A DNA stretch of 64,000 nucleotides, taken from positions 1,674,001 through 1,738,000 of the forward strand of contig CBDCWE010000003.1 of the NCBI GenBank assembly GCA_965223355.1. Direction: 5' to 3'. The notes beneath the pieces are model-generated. The model had not been told where the DNA came from, ran no database searches, and saw nothing but the letters and a program-made list of their open reading frames with translations. Positions 1-9,193 of the stretch are shown here, in pieces (position 1 is the stretch's first letter; each line of letters starts with the position of its first letter). Both the position numbers and the translations under genes were made by a program. The stretch comes from Tectiglobus sp965223355. GTDB lineage: Bacteria > Pseudomonadota > Alphaproteobacteria > Rhizobiales > Hyphomicrobiaceae.

Positions 1-843
1 ACCGATCTTTCGGCGACGGCAATCCGCTATTCTGACAAGCGCGAAGACAATCGCGTCTCATGGCCCGAATTCAGAAGCTGCGTACCAGTGCTATTTCGCT
101 CGTCGGCGATCGGCACGGCAATTGGTTCAATGCCTGGTCTTGGCTCCACAGTTGCAGCGTTCATAGCGTATGGCGAGGCACGTCGAACGTCGAAGCGACC
201 ACAAGACTTCGGCAAAGGATCTCTCGAAGGGATTGCTGCACCGGAGGCGGCTAACAATGCTGTCTCAGGAGCCAATCTTATTCCACTACTCGCATTTGGC
301 ATTCCGGGGGACATTGCTGCGGCATTGATCCTCGGCGCGTTAATGGTGCAGGGCGTGACTGTCGGGCCGCTGGCCTTCTCGCAAAATCCGACTCCGATCT
401 ACGCGATTTACGCCGCGCTCATACTTGCCAATCTGATTAATCTCGTTCTTGGCTTTGGGTTGATCCGTATTGCGCAGTTTGCCTTCTCAATTCCTCGACG
501 TCTGCTGCTCGCCAGCGTGCTCGCCGTTGCCGCTGCCGGCAGTTATGCCCTCCGTGGCTCAGTGTTCGACGTCCAGTTGGTCTTCGTCTTCGGGGTCATG
601 GGTTACGTTATGATGCGATACGGCTTCCCGCCAGTGCCGCTTCTGATCGGCTTTATTCTGATGCCACTCCTCGAAGAGAACTTACGCACCGTATTGCTGC
701 TCTCATCGACTTATGACGAGGGCATTCTCTTTGTCTTTAAGCGCCCTGCATTTCTTGCATTGTTGGCTTTGATGGGGAGTGCAATTGCCTTTGTCGTTTG
801 GCGGCGTCGTCGTTCCGGAGTGACGGGTAGAGCTGATGCGTGA
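1..843 (+). CDS. TctA-family tripartite tricarboxylate transporter permease, 3' part
   Basis: The frame is open from the first base, so the N-terminal half lies outside the window; about 280 residues remain. The product is the C-terminal part of the large permease of a tripartite tricarboxylate transporter, which works with a small membrane subunit and a periplasmic binding protein to import carboxylates. Seen: the TctA-type Gly/Pro loop (GSMPGLGS, encoded near 130-155), the block AFGIPGDIAAALILGALM, then several hydrophobic segments and a short Arg-rich tail (WRRRRSG). The small TctB and binding-protein genes are not in the window. The aminotransferase gene starts 21 bp after the stop, so this is probably the import gene of the operon that runs to 7148. 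The substrate is unknown. Family call is firm; the true start cannot be seen. Confidence 0.85.
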   Translation, partial: TDLSATAIRYSDKREDNRVSWPEFRSCVPVLFRSSAIGTAIGSMPGLGSTVAAFIAYGEARRTSKRPQDFGKGSLEGIAAPEAANNAVSGANLIPLLAFGIPGDIAAALILGALMVQGVTVGPLAFSQNPTPIYAIYAALILANLINLVLGFGLIRIAQFAFSIPRRLLLASVLAVAAAGSYALRGSVFDVQLVFVFGVMGYVMMRYGFPPVPLLIGFILMPLLEENLRTVLLLSSTYDEGILFVFKRPAFLALLALMGSAIAFVVWRRRRSGVTGRADA

Positions 844-864
844 AATAGCAATGAGACCACACGT

Positions 865-1815
865 ATGACCCAGCCCGAACGCCCTCCTTTTGCGACGATG
901 AATGGCGAGATCGTTCCGTTCGACCAAGCCAAAATCTCGATCATGGCACCAGGACTAACCTTCGCGGTACTCGTGTTCGAAGGCCTCCGCGGATATTGGA
1001 ATGACGACAAGCAGGAACTGTATGTCTTTCGCGTACCGGAGCACCTCAACCGGTTAGCGTTTTCGACTTCGGTCATCGAGATCGACGATGCACCTGATGC
1101 GCCGGCTTTCAACCGTCAGATGCTGGAGCTGATTCGCGCATGCGAAATGCGCTTGGATTGCTATATCCGCATCCAGTCCTACGTCGATGATTGGGGTGCG
1201 ATGGCTGCGCGCTCGCCTGTCGGAAGCTCAATCATATGCCGGGCGCGAGGGCGCGTTGCAGCCTTCTTCAACGGTGTGCACTTCTGTGTCAGCAGCTGGC
1301 GGCGCAACGAAGATGATGCAAGTCCGTCACGAATTAAGGCTTCGGCAAACTATCTCAATAGCCGTCTAGCCGGACTTGAGGCCAAACGTTCGGGCTTCGA
1401 TGCTGCCGTGATCCTCAATAGAGACGGTACGGTAAGCGAAGGTCCTGGCGGATGCATCTTCCTGATGCGCGAGGGACGTTGGATCACGCCGTCTGTGACG
1501 TCCGGCATCCTGGAAAGTGTGACGCGACAGACATTGATTGATATTGCCGGCGATGTTGGTCCAACCGTAACCGCCCGTGATATCGGGCGAACCGAACTCT
1601 ATCTCGCAGAAGAGGCGTTCTATTGCGGCACCGGTCAGGAGATTGTGCCGATCTTGAGCTTCGACCGCAAACCGATCGGAAATGGCAAGCCAGGACCAGA
1701 GACACGTCGATTGCAAGATCATTACGACGCAGTCGTTCGCGGGCGGGTCGAACGCTATAGCGATTGGCTGACGCCGGTTTGGGACGCGGTTGCAGGCAAA
1801 GGAGGCACCGCATAG
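865..1815 (+). CDS. Class IV PLP-dependent aminotransferase (branched-chain aminotransferase-like)
   Basis: A 316-residue fold-type IV PLP enzyme, the family of IlvE and D-amino-acid transaminases, transferring an amino group between an amino acid and a 2-oxo acid in the cytoplasm. Seen: the catalytic Lys in IKASANYLNSRLAGLEAKR is K158, followed by the family block GFDAAVILNRDGTVSEGPGG, and TSGILESVTRQTLIDIA further on. Length matches IlvE-type enzymes. The ATG at 865 has only a weak ribosome site. The stop TAG shares one base with the GTG start of hyuB. Because the gene is embedded with hydantoinase and ThDP-enzyme genes rather than ilv genes, a dedicated catabolic role is more likely than general branched-chain amino-acid synthesis; that is inference. 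Confidence 0.85.
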   Translation: MTQPERPPFATMNGEIVPFDQAKISIMAPGLTFAVLVFEGLRGYWNDDKQELYVFRVPEHLNRLAFSTSVIEIDDAPDAPAFNRQMLELIRACEMRLDCYIRIQSYVDDWGAMAARSPVGSSIICRARGRVAAFFNGVHFCVSSWRRNEDDASPSRIKASANYLNSRLAGLEAKRSGFDAAVILNRDGTVSEGPGGCIFLMREGRWITPSVTSGILESVTRQTLIDIAGDVGPTVTARDIGRTELYLAEEAFYCGTGQEIVPILSFDRKPIGNGKPGPETRRLQDHYDAVVRGRVERYSDWLTPVWDAVAGKGGTA

Positions 1816-3440
1816 TGGACACCATCCGCATTGGTCTCATCTGGCGACGCATCGAGGGATTGGTTGACCAGGTCGCCGAGACGTTTCTGCGCGCGGCCTT
1901 TTCTGTTGTTGTCCGTGATAACTACGACATGGCCTTTAGCCTGTTCGATGCACGCGGCCGCCTGATCGCCCAGTCGAAGCGCAGCATCCCGAGCTTTACA
2001 GGCACGCTACCTCGCACGTTGGAAGCCGTGCTTGCCAAAATTCCGGCGAACAAAATGGCGCCGGGTGATGTCATCATCACCAATGATCCTTGGATTGGTA
2101 CGGGTCATCTCAACGACATCTCGATGGTGCATCCGATACATCGCGATGGCCGGTTGATTGCGTTTGCCGCGAGCACTGCACATACCGTCGACATCGGCGG
2201 TGCTCCATCGCCAACGGCGCGCGATCGCTTTGAGGAGGGGCTATGTCTCCCGATCTGTCGGATCGTCGAAGGCGGTCAAGAAAGTCCGGTTGTGATCGAC
2301 TTCCTTAAGGAAAACCTTCGAATGGCAGATGAGACGCTGGGTGATATCCGCGCCCAGTTTGCCGCCTACGCCGACTGCACGAGCAAGTTGTTCGGATTGC
2401 TTGACGATGAGGGTCTATCTGATCTTGAGGCTGTTTCCGATGAAATCATCAAGCGCTCTGAAGACAGCATGCGCAGAGCCATCTCAGCATTGCCAGATGG
2501 AACTTGGCAGGACGGATTTGACACAGACGGGTTTGATCACAGCCTACACATCGCTTGTGCGGTGACAATCTCAGGCGATGAGATGACAATCGATTTCTCC
2601 GGCACCTCGGAGCAAATCCCGTGGCCGGTCAATTGCGTGCTCAACTATACGCAGGCTTATGCGCGCTACGCGGTCAAATGTTTGCTCGATCCTGAGGCAC
2701 CGAACAATGCTGGGTCTCTGCGCCCCATCACCGTTGCTGCACCTGAAGGATGTTTGCTCAATGCAACGTCACCTGCGCCGGTCTGGGGGCGTCACCTCTC
2801 CGGCCACTATGTGCCGCCTGCTGTGATCGGGGCACTGTCTCAGGTCGTGCCAGAACGCGCGGTGGCAGAGTCCGGTTCACCGCTGTGGAATGTCTATTTC
2901 AGCGGTGCACGCCCAGATGGTAGCGGCAACTTTGTCAAGATGTACTTCATGAATGGTGGTCACGGCGCCCGAGCGATGGGTGACGGGCCGGGATGCCTCA
3001 GCTTTCCAAGTAACGTCTCGAATGAACCGACGGAGGTTTTTGAGAACCAAACGCCGATGATCGTGGCCGAGAAAGCATTCGTACCTGATACCGGCGGCGC
3101 CGGTCGCTACCGGGGCGGCAATGCACAACGCATTCGGTTCCGTTCGCTTTCAAAGGCACCGTTGACGATGACAATCCGCCACGAGCGCATTCAGTTCCCA
3201 CCGCGGGGACTACTGGGCGGCGCAAATGGCACCGCAGGTGTCGATCTGCTGAATGGTGAACCGCTCGCTGCAAAGTCACGGACGGTGCTGTCGGAGGGCG
3301 ATGAAGTGATGTTCCAGACGCCTGGCGGCGGCGGACTTTTTCCGCCATCCGAGCGTTTGAGGGATCAGATCGAGAAGGACATCGAGGCGGGTCTCGTGTC
3401 AGCGGCCTCAGCAGCAAGGGACTACGGCGTTGACAAATGA
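1815..3440 (+). CDS. hyuB: Hydantoinase B / oxoprolinase family protein (HyuB)
   Basis: About 541 residues, the B subunit of the hydantoinase/5-oxoprolinase/acetophenone-carboxylase family, which acts with an ATP-binding A subunit on cyclic amides or related substrates. Start: GTG at 1815, placed by a strong AAAGGAGG about nine bases upstream and by the one-base overlap TAGTG with the aminotransferase stop; the frame is open further upstream, but homology begins here. Seen: GDVIITNDPWIGTGHLNDI near residue 83, MNGGHGARAMGDGPG near 379 and the C-terminal TPGGGGLFPP block, all usual for HyuB. The next gene starts 11 bp before this stop, pointing to translational coupling and equimolar subunits. 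Substrate is not predictable from sequence: hydantoins, 5-oxoproline or N-methylhydantoin are family options. Confidence 0.88.
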   Translation: MDTIRIGLIWRRIEGLVDQVAETFLRAAFSVVVRDNYDMAFSLFDARGRLIAQSKRSIPSFTGTLPRTLEAVLAKIPANKMAPGDVIITNDPWIGTGHLNDISMVHPIHRDGRLIAFAASTAHTVDIGGAPSPTARDRFEEGLCLPICRIVEGGQESPVVIDFLKENLRMADETLGDIRAQFAAYADCTSKLFGLLDDEGLSDLEAVSDEIIKRSEDSMRRAISALPDGTWQDGFDTDGFDHSLHIACAVTISGDEMTIDFSGTSEQIPWPVNCVLNYTQAYARYAVKCLLDPEAPNNAGSLRPITVAAPEGCLLNATSPAPVWGRHLSGHYVPPAVIGALSQVVPERAVAESGSPLWNVYFSGARPDGSGNFVKMYFMNGGHGARAMGDGPGCLSFPSNVSNEPTEVFENQTPMIVAEKAFVPDTGGAGRYRGGNAQRIRFRSLSKAPLTMTIRHERIQFPPRGLLGGANGTAGVDLLNGEPLAAKSRTVLSEGDEVMFQTPGGGGLFPPSERLRDQIEKDIEAGLVSAASAARDYGVDK

Positions 3441-5535
3441 GCAACGAAAGGTCGAGTGGTCGATCGGTGTCGACATCGGCGGCACGTTTACCGATGTGGT
3501 CCTCTGGCGTGAGGGCGCAGACGCGATGCGTCGCGAAAAGCTGCTCACGACTCCTGATGATCCCTCTGAGGCGGTCGTAGAAGGCATCCAACGTGCGCTT
3601 AGGCATGAGGGCCTGTCCGCTGCTGATCTCGGTGCGGTGGTGCATGGCACGACCTTGGTCGCGAATGCACTCATCGAACGCCGAGGGGTGAAGACGGGTC
3701 TGATTACGACGCGTGGCTTTCGCGATGTTCTGGGGCTCGGACGCGAATGGCGGTACGATCTCTATGACCTCACAATCGCACTACCAACGCCGCTCGTTCC
3801 TCGCGCTCGCTGCCTAGAAGTCACGGAAAGAGTCCTAGCCGACGGCAGTATTGGCACGCCACTCAGTGAAGCCGACGTCGTTGCAGCGTCGAGGGAATTA
3901 CGCGAGACGGGTGTGGCAGCCGTTGCGGTTGCCTTTCTTCATTCCTACGGCAATCCAATCCATGAGCGCCGGGCCGGTGAGATCCTGTCTAAGGAACTGC
4001 CGGGCGTTGAGGTGTCACTGTCGTGCGATGTCAGCCCCGAACTCGGCGAATATGAGCGCAGTTCCACGGTGACAGCGAATGCCTATGTGCTGCCAATATT
4101 TGCGCACTACGTCGAACGCTTACAAACAGCCTTGCAAGGGCTGGGCTATGATCGCGACTTGTTGCTTGTCTTGTCCGATGGACGCTGTATCAAAGCTGAG
4201 ACGGCCAGGCGTTATCCGATCCGCCTTGTCCAGTCCGGTCCGGCTGCAGGCGCCGAAGCGGCGCGCATGTTCGGCGAGTTGGCCGGGGAAAACAATGTGC
4301 TGTGCTTCGATATGGGCGGCACGACGGCCAAAGCCTGCCTCATCAGCTCCGGCGAACCAGAGCGAACTGCCCGGTTTGAGGTGGCACGCGAAACGCGGTT
4401 TGCCGAAGGCAGCGGACTGCCGTTGCAGATTCCCGCAATCGATATGATTGAGATTGGTGCCGGCGGCGGATCGATTGCCGAGATCGATGCGCGCGGTTTG
4501 ATACAGGTCGGCCCACGGAGTGCTGGTGCCTCGCCTGGTCCCGCCTGCTATGGTCGTGGCAACCTCAAGCCGACGGTAACAGACTGTGATCTTGTTCTTG
4601 GCTATCTTGATGCAAGTTCATTTCTCGGCGGGACAATGACGCTTGACATGGCTGCGGCCGAGAGAGCTATCGGTGAACATCTCGCGAAGCCGCTCGGTCT
4701 TTCTGTTGTCGAAGCCGCGTGGGGTGTCCATGAGACAGTGACCGCAAACATGGCGCAGGCCGCGACCATACATACAATTGAACGTGGTCTTGATGTAACG
4801 CGCTTCGCGATGTTGGCGATCGGCGGAGCAGGCCCGGTCCATGCTTGCGCCATGGCCTCTAAGATGAATGTCGAGCGTCTTGTCTGCCCGGTTGGCGCCG
4901 GCGTTGCGTCTGCCATCGGGATGCTTGCTGCGCCAGTTTCGTTCGAAGTCGGTCGCGCCGCGCCTTGCCGACTTGATGCGTTCGACCTTGCTGGGGTGCG
5001 CAACCTGCTCGCCGAGCAACGTGCCGAGGCTCAGGCCCTGGTTGCCGCCACAGGAATTGATGAACGAAACATTCGCAGCCAGGTGCGTGCTATGATGCGC
5101 TATGTCGGCCAAGGTTACGAGATTGAGGTCGATGTCGACCCAGACGACCACTTGATCGACCAGACCGACAGGCTCAGGGCTGCGTTTCAGGCAGCCTATC
5201 AGGCGCGCTATGGGCGCTCCGAAACGGCACCGCCAGAAGTTTTGTCTTGGCGTGTTGTTGCATCAGGACCGCGGCCCGGACTTGCGGCAGCACTGGCCGT
5301 TGAAGGCAAAAACCAAGCTAAATCACCGGTGCCCGTTGGCCAAAGACGCGTGTTCTTTGATGACGGGTTCCGCGAAACGTCGGTCTACCGCCGCGAGAAA
5401 CTCCTTCCAGGCCAGGCGCTTGATGGCCCGGCAGTTGTCGAGGAGGACGAGTCGACTTTAATCGTGCCACCGCAGTTCACACTGGCCGTTGATGCTGCGC
5501 GCAACCTAGTGGCGAGGCGGAGGAAGCAGCCGTGA
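3430..5535 (+). CDS. hyuA: Hydantoinase A / oxoprolinase family protein (HyuA)
   Basis: A 701-residue A subunit of the hydantoinase/oxoprolinase family, the ATP-binding partner of HyuB. Seen: N-terminal phosphate-binding motif GVDIGGTFTDVV (residues 13-24), VHGTTLVANALIERRG near 70, second actin-like motif CFDMGGTTAK near 291, GAGGGSIA near 342 and AIGGAGPVHA near 462; full family length. The only suitable start is TTG at 3430, with AAGGGA about eight bases upstream, overlapping hyuB by 11 bp. The downstream ThDP gene overlaps by four bases (GTGA). The strict coupling of four consecutive genes indicates one transcript. HyuA/HyuB pairs from different reactions are poorly separated by sequence, so ATP-dependent ring opening is the family expectation rather than something seen here. 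Confidence 0.88.
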   Translation: MTNEQRKVEWSIGVDIGGTFTDVVLWREGADAMRREKLLTTPDDPSEAVVEGIQRALRHEGLSAADLGAVVHGTTLVANALIERRGVKTGLITTRGFRDVLGLGREWRYDLYDLTIALPTPLVPRARCLEVTERVLADGSIGTPLSEADVVAASRELRETGVAAVAVAFLHSYGNPIHERRAGEILSKELPGVEVSLSCDVSPELGEYERSSTVTANAYVLPIFAHYVERLQTALQGLGYDRDLLLVLSDGRCIKAETARRYPIRLVQSGPAAGAEAARMFGELAGENNVLCFDMGGTTAKACLISSGEPERTARFEVARETRFAEGSGLPLQIPAIDMIEIGAGGGSIAEIDARGLIQVGPRSAGASPGPACYGRGNLKPTVTDCDLVLGYLDASSFLGGTMTLDMAAAERAIGEHLAKPLGLSVVEAAWGVHETVTANMAQAATIHTIERGLDVTRFAMLAIGGAGPVHACAMASKMNVERLVCPVGAGVASAIGMLAAPVSFEVGRAAPCRLDAFDLAGVRNLLAEQRAEAQALVAATGIDERNIRSQVRAMMRYVGQGYEIEVDVDPDDHLIDQTDRLRAAFQAAYQARYGRSETAPPEVLSWRVVASGPRPGLAAALAVEGKNQAKSPVPVGQRRVFFDDGFRETSVYRREKLLPGQALDGPAVVEEDESTLIVPPQFTLAVDAARNLVARRRKQP

Positions 5536-7148
5536 CGACAGAATCGCAGCGCTTCGTTGACTGGCTTGCGCTTGAACTCTTTCGACGTGGGACGCGCTTT
5601 GCCTTCGGCGTTCCGGGCGGCGGCGTCAGTCTCGACCTCCTTGAGGCGGCGCAAGGCGCCGGCATACGCACGGTTATCACGGCTCGCGAAGATGCGGCCG
5701 CCATGATGGCAGGGGTCGCAGGCCGACTTGCCGATGCTCCCGGTTTGGCGTTCTCGACCAAGGGACCCGGATTTGCCTCAGCGACGAATGGACTGGCGTC
5801 GGCATTGCTTGACCGTATGCCACTTCTCTTCGTCACTGAAAACTTTGATGCAGCTGAACTCGCCTATCTTTCGCATCAGGTATTCGATCAATCAGCTGTG
5901 ACTGCGAGTCTGTTTGGCGATGTGGCGGGTGGCAAGGCAAAGGTCCTGCAACCAACGGCGCAGACGGTCATGCCTGCACTTGACGCTCTGATGTCAGCAC
6001 CTCAAGGTCCATCGTTGCTACTTGGCGAGCCCAAGCTCATGACAGCGCCGGTTGGCGAAACTCCAGTTTCGTCACAGCCAACCTCTGACTTGGATGACGC
6101 GGCAATCGAAAACGCCCGCGCATTGATTGAGCAGGCGAGTCGGCCGGTGATTGTTGCCGGACTGCAAGCGACGACGCAGGCCGCCGCAACAGGCGTGCGC
6201 GAGCTTTCGACAGCGCTTGGCGCACCGACACTGGTCACGTACATGGCAAAAGGGGTTGTGCCTGATGGGCATCCCAACTTTGCGGGCATTTTTACCGGAG
6301 GTGCAATAGAACAGGTAACGGTTGGAGCTGCTGATCTTATCATTCTAGCAGGTCTAGACCCCGTCGAACTGATCCGCAAACCGTGGCCCTACAGTTCGCC
6401 AGTTGTCGATCTCTGTACGTACACTCATCAGCCGCATTACCTGGAGCCAACCGCACGCGTCGAAGGCGATCTTGCGGCGACGCTTCTTGCGATGGCAGAG
6501 CGACTAGAGGGAAGCGACTGGGACAAGGCTGAGATTGTTGTTCATCGCAAAGCATTCCATACCGGAATGGCAATGGCCAGTGATGAGGGACTAACTGCTG
6601 AAGCCGTTGTTCAGGAAATCGGAAAAGCGTTTGAGTTTCGGCCAAGACTGACTGTTGATGCCGGAGCCCATATGTTCTCGGCTTGCGCCTTTTGGCAGGC
6701 GCAAGATCCGCTTGACGTTCTGATCTCCAATGGGCTTGCAAGCATGGGTTTTGCATTGCCGGCGGCGATTGCGGCAGCGCTCCATGATCCCGAACGCGGC
6801 TCTGTCGCCATGACGGGAGATGGTGGCCTCTTGATGTGTTTAGGTGAGTTAAAGACGGCGGCAGCTTTGAACGCAAACGTGACGGTCATAGTCTTCAACG
6901 ACGCGCGCCTTTCGTTGATTGATATCAAACGAGAAGATCGCCAGATGCACGACCTTGGCTTGTCCTGGGAGGCGCCTGACTTCGCACGGGTCGCGGAAGG
7001 GTTTGGTTTTGCCAGCTGGCGAGTCGAGAACCTAGACGCACTGCGCACGTCCGCAGTGGCTGCCGCCGCAACCCGCGGTCCTTGCCTCATAGATGCAAGG
7101 GTCGACGCATCTGGTTATCGCTCACAACTGCGCACCTTAAGAGGCTGA
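5532..7148 (+). CDS. ThDP-dependent enzyme, acetolactate synthase-like
   Basis: A 538-residue thiamine-diphosphate enzyme of the acetolactate synthase/benzoylformate decarboxylase superfamily, with the usual order Pyr domain, central domain, PP domain. Seen: the catalytic Glu of the Pyr domain in AREDAAAMMAG (residue about 52), FSTKGPGFASATNG (about 75), and the Mg/ThDP motif beginning GDGGLL at about 429 and closing with FNDARLSLID. GTG start at 5532 overlaps the hyuA stop by four bases, preceded by GGAGG. Last gene of the operon; no FAD or quinone domain is obvious. It could decarboxylate or carboligate a 2-oxo acid made by the class IV aminotransferase in the same operon (inference). About 320 bp follow before insertion-sequence debris. 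Confidence 0.85.
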   Translation: MTTESQRFVDWLALELFRRGTRFAFGVPGGGVSLDLLEAAQGAGIRTVITAREDAAAMMAGVAGRLADAPGLAFSTKGPGFASATNGLASALLDRMPLLFVTENFDAAELAYLSHQVFDQSAVTASLFGDVAGGKAKVLQPTAQTVMPALDALMSAPQGPSLLLGEPKLMTAPVGETPVSSQPTSDLDDAAIENARALIEQASRPVIVAGLQATTQAAATGVRELSTALGAPTLVTYMAKGVVPDGHPNFAGIFTGGAIEQVTVGAADLIILAGLDPVELIRKPWPYSSPVVDLCTYTHQPHYLEPTARVEGDLAATLLAMAERLEGSDWDKAEIVVHRKAFHTGMAMASDEGLTAEAVVQEIGKAFEFRPRLTVDAGAHMFSACAFWQAQDPLDVLISNGLASMGFALPAAIAAALHDPERGSVAMTGDGGLLMCLGELKTAAALNANVTVIVFNDARLSLIDIKREDRQMHDLGLSWEAPDFARVAEGFGFASWRVENLDALRTSAVAAAATRGPCLIDARVDASGYRSQLRTLRG

Positions 7149-7467
7149 CAATTGTGGCTCCGGCATAAGCCTTCTTGCGTACATCAAGTTTCGTAGAATG
7201 ACCGCTGTGTGGACCTTGCGTCGTTGGTACGATGCAGCACCGCGACCTGAGGTCGTGTCTGCTTTTGCGAAGGGTTTCGGATGACGGGCGACCACTGGTT
7301 TTGCTGCAGGCACTGGGGCGTGGTCGGAAAGTCTCCAGTGGAGGAACCCGCGGACGGTGGGGCGTCGAGCGCGCCACGATCTCGATGGGGATTTGGCGCG
7401 GCGGCTGGGTTGGGGCGGAGCTATACGCGAAAGTTGGTGACGGCAGGGATCGGTAAGGCGGCATATC
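7149..7467. other. Gene-free stretch beside insertion-sequence remnants
   Basis: No gene is recognised between the ThDP enzyme and the IS256-type remnant. Frames are short and show no family motif. The right part may be IS256-associated flank, but no inverted repeat could be paired. Confidence 0.4.
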
Positions 7468-8065
7468 GTGGGGTTGTTTGACGACCTCACTTCTCCACCA
7501 AAGGAGCGATATGCCGTGTCCAACGATAACGTCACGAAGCTGGTTCAGCCAGGAACTTTCCACGATCAACTCACTGAGGTGTTGCGCAACAGCGCGCAAG
7601 CCTTGCTCGCGCAGGCCGTCGAGGCCGAGGTCGCGACTTTCCTCGAGCAACACGCCGCCCTCAAGACAGACGACGGGAATCAACGTGTTGTGCGCCACGG
7701 CCACCTTCCGGAACGCGAAGTGATGACCGGCATTGGCGCCGTCACCGTGCGCCAGCCGCGCGTCCGCGACCGGGCTCAGGGCGCGCGATCCGGGACGCGT
7801 ACGCTTTACTCCGGCGATCCTGCCGCCTTACGCGCGCCGCTCGAAGTCGATCGAAACACTGCTGGCGACCCTCTACCTGAAAGGCATCTCGACCGGTGAT
7901 TTCGCCGAAGCGTTGGCCGCCTTGCTCGGGCCGGATGCACCGGGCCTTTCGGTGTCGACCATCGCGCGCCTGAAGCAAGTCTGGAGCGACCAGCATGCCT
8001 GCTGGCAGGGCTGTGATCTTTCGGCCCGGCATTATGTCTACGTGTGGGCGGACGGCATTCGCTGA
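7468..8065 (+). pseudogene. IS256-family (mutator-type) transposase, frameshifted and truncated
   Basis: N-terminal half of an IS256-family transposase in two frames. Frame one reads TEVLRNSAQALLAQAVEAEV and QRVVRHGHLPEREVMTGIG up to VRQPRVRDR; after a frameshift at about 7770-7800 frame two continues RFTPAILPPYARRSKSIETL, YLKGISTGDFAEALAALLG and RHYVYVWADGI. Intact family members are about 400 residues; here the match stops at WADGI, where IS3-type sequence begins. The gene cannot make active transposase. A plausible original start is GTG at 7516, the upstream part being uncertain. The truncation point suggests that the IS3-type element landed inside the IS256 copy. Confidence 0.85.
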
Positions 8066-8222
8066 GCTGCTGCCGTTTTGGTGGACTCCAAGTTAAGCTT
8101 GCATAGCTTGCTCCTCGAAGTCGATGGGGCTCAGATATCCGTTGGTGGAATGCCGCCGGGACGGATTGTAGAAGCGCTCAATATAATCGAACACGTCAGA
8201 ACGCGCTGCGGCGCGTGAGCGG
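8066..8222 (-). pseudogene. IS3-family OrfB C-terminal fragment
   Basis: Read on the minus strand, 8221 down to the stop at 8093-8095 encodes about 42 residues ending ARSDVFDYIERFYNPSRR, HSTNGYLSPIDFEEQAMQA and a stop, the characteristic C-terminus of IS3-family OrfB integrases. The remaining bases to 8066 look like the element's terminal region next to the broken IS256 gene. The other side is cut off at 8222, where repeat R1 begins. Only a remnant is left; DDE residues are missing except what may lie in this tail. The fragment is too short to stand out as a gene by length. Confidence 0.8.
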
Positions 8223-8285
8223 TAGATCATCGTGCTTTAAGTTGGAACCGCTATTGCGGTTCCAACTTAAAGCACGATGGTCTAG
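8223..8285. repeat. Family R palindromic element, short form (R1)
   Basis: A nearly perfect palindrome with stems of about 29 bp around a TATT loop; each arm contains GTGCTTTAAGTTGGAACCGC or its complement. It is the palindromic half of the longer family R elements elsewhere in the window, without the second module. Its right edge TCTAG supplies the stop codon of mtgA on the minus strand (CTA at 8282-8284). Confidence 0.9.
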
Positions 8286-9010
8286 CCGCACGGCGCGGCA
8301 TCAATGCTGCGGGCGCGGGCGCGAACGATGCGGGCCTTGCGACGGGTTTTGAGGCCAGGTCGCCCGGCTTGGCGCCGGCGCGGGTTTGGCAGCGCCGCCG
8401 CCAACAATGCCGCTTGCGTGTTGGTCAGATGCCTGGCGGACCGCTTGAAGTGGTGCCGCGCAGCACTTTCGGCACCGAACACACCGGGCGCCCACTCAGC
8501 GATATTGAGGTAGACCTCCATGATCCGCCGCTTGGGCCACATCACTTCCATGAGCGGTGTGATTGCAAGCTCCAGTCCCTTGCGCAGCAGGCTCTTGTCC
8601 TGCCACAGGAACAGGTTCTTGACGACCTGCATCGAGATCGTGCTGGCGCCTCGGATATCGAGCGAGCGGCGCCGTTCCGCCGTGCGCAGTGCCCGCGCTA
8701 GTTCACGCGTGTCGATCCCCCAGTGCTGACAGAACCGGGCGTCTTCGGATGCGATTACGGCACGAATCAGAGCCGGCGAGATGCGCTCGATCGCGACCCA
8801 TCGCTGGCGCACTTCGATGCCCGAGAGCCGGTGCCACAGCATCACCGCCGAGCCGGGCGGGTCGACAAACCGAAATACTGCAAGCGCAACCGTCGCAACG
8901 GCAATGAACGTCAACGCCCCGACCGCCAGCCAGCGCACGCCATGCCAAAGCGCCGGGACAATGCAGTCGACTGCGAGCACCAACGGGCGTTCTCGATCAG
9001 TTCGGTGCAT
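8282..9010 (-). CDS. mtgA: Monofunctional biosynthetic peptidoglycan transglycosylase
   Basis: About 242 residues from the ATG at 9010; the frame is open to 9142, but the family's length and the N-terminal transmembrane segment favour this start. MtgA polymerises lipid II into glycan strands at the periplasmic face of the inner membrane (GT51 family, no transpeptidase domain). Seen: a membrane anchor (WLAVGALTFIAVATVALAVF), the catalytic motif ASEDARFCQHWGID with Glu at residue 89, RGASTISMQVVKNLFLW, and RRIMEVYLNIAEWAPGVFG. The C-terminus is Arg-rich. The stop codon lies in the CTAG edge of repeat R1, so the C-terminus may have been set by the repeat's arrival. Gene is divergent from ispA. 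Confidence 0.93.
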   Translation of the reverse strand: MHRTDRERPLVLAVDCIVPALWHGVRWLAVGALTFIAVATVALAVFRFVDPPGSAVMLWHRLSGIEVRQRWVAIERISPALIRAVIASEDARFCQHWGIDTRELARALRTAERRRSLDIRGASTISMQVVKNLFLWQDKSLLRKGLELAITPLMEVMWPKRRIMEVYLNIAEWAPGVFGAESAARHHFKRSARHLTNTQAALLAAALPNPRRRQAGRPGLKTRRKARIVRARARSIDAAPCG

Positions 9011-9193
9011 GGCTGGACGGCGACCTCCCAACTCGATGTTGCGCACGTGCACAAGGCCATCAATCGATTGCATCGCACCGCGGGCGTGGTTCGCCTTGCT
9101 ATATGGCACGGTTGGCTGCAAATTCCACCTTGTAGCCAGCACCTGGGCCGATTACTCCCAGACGCTGCAAGCCGACAACACGATATCGATAGA

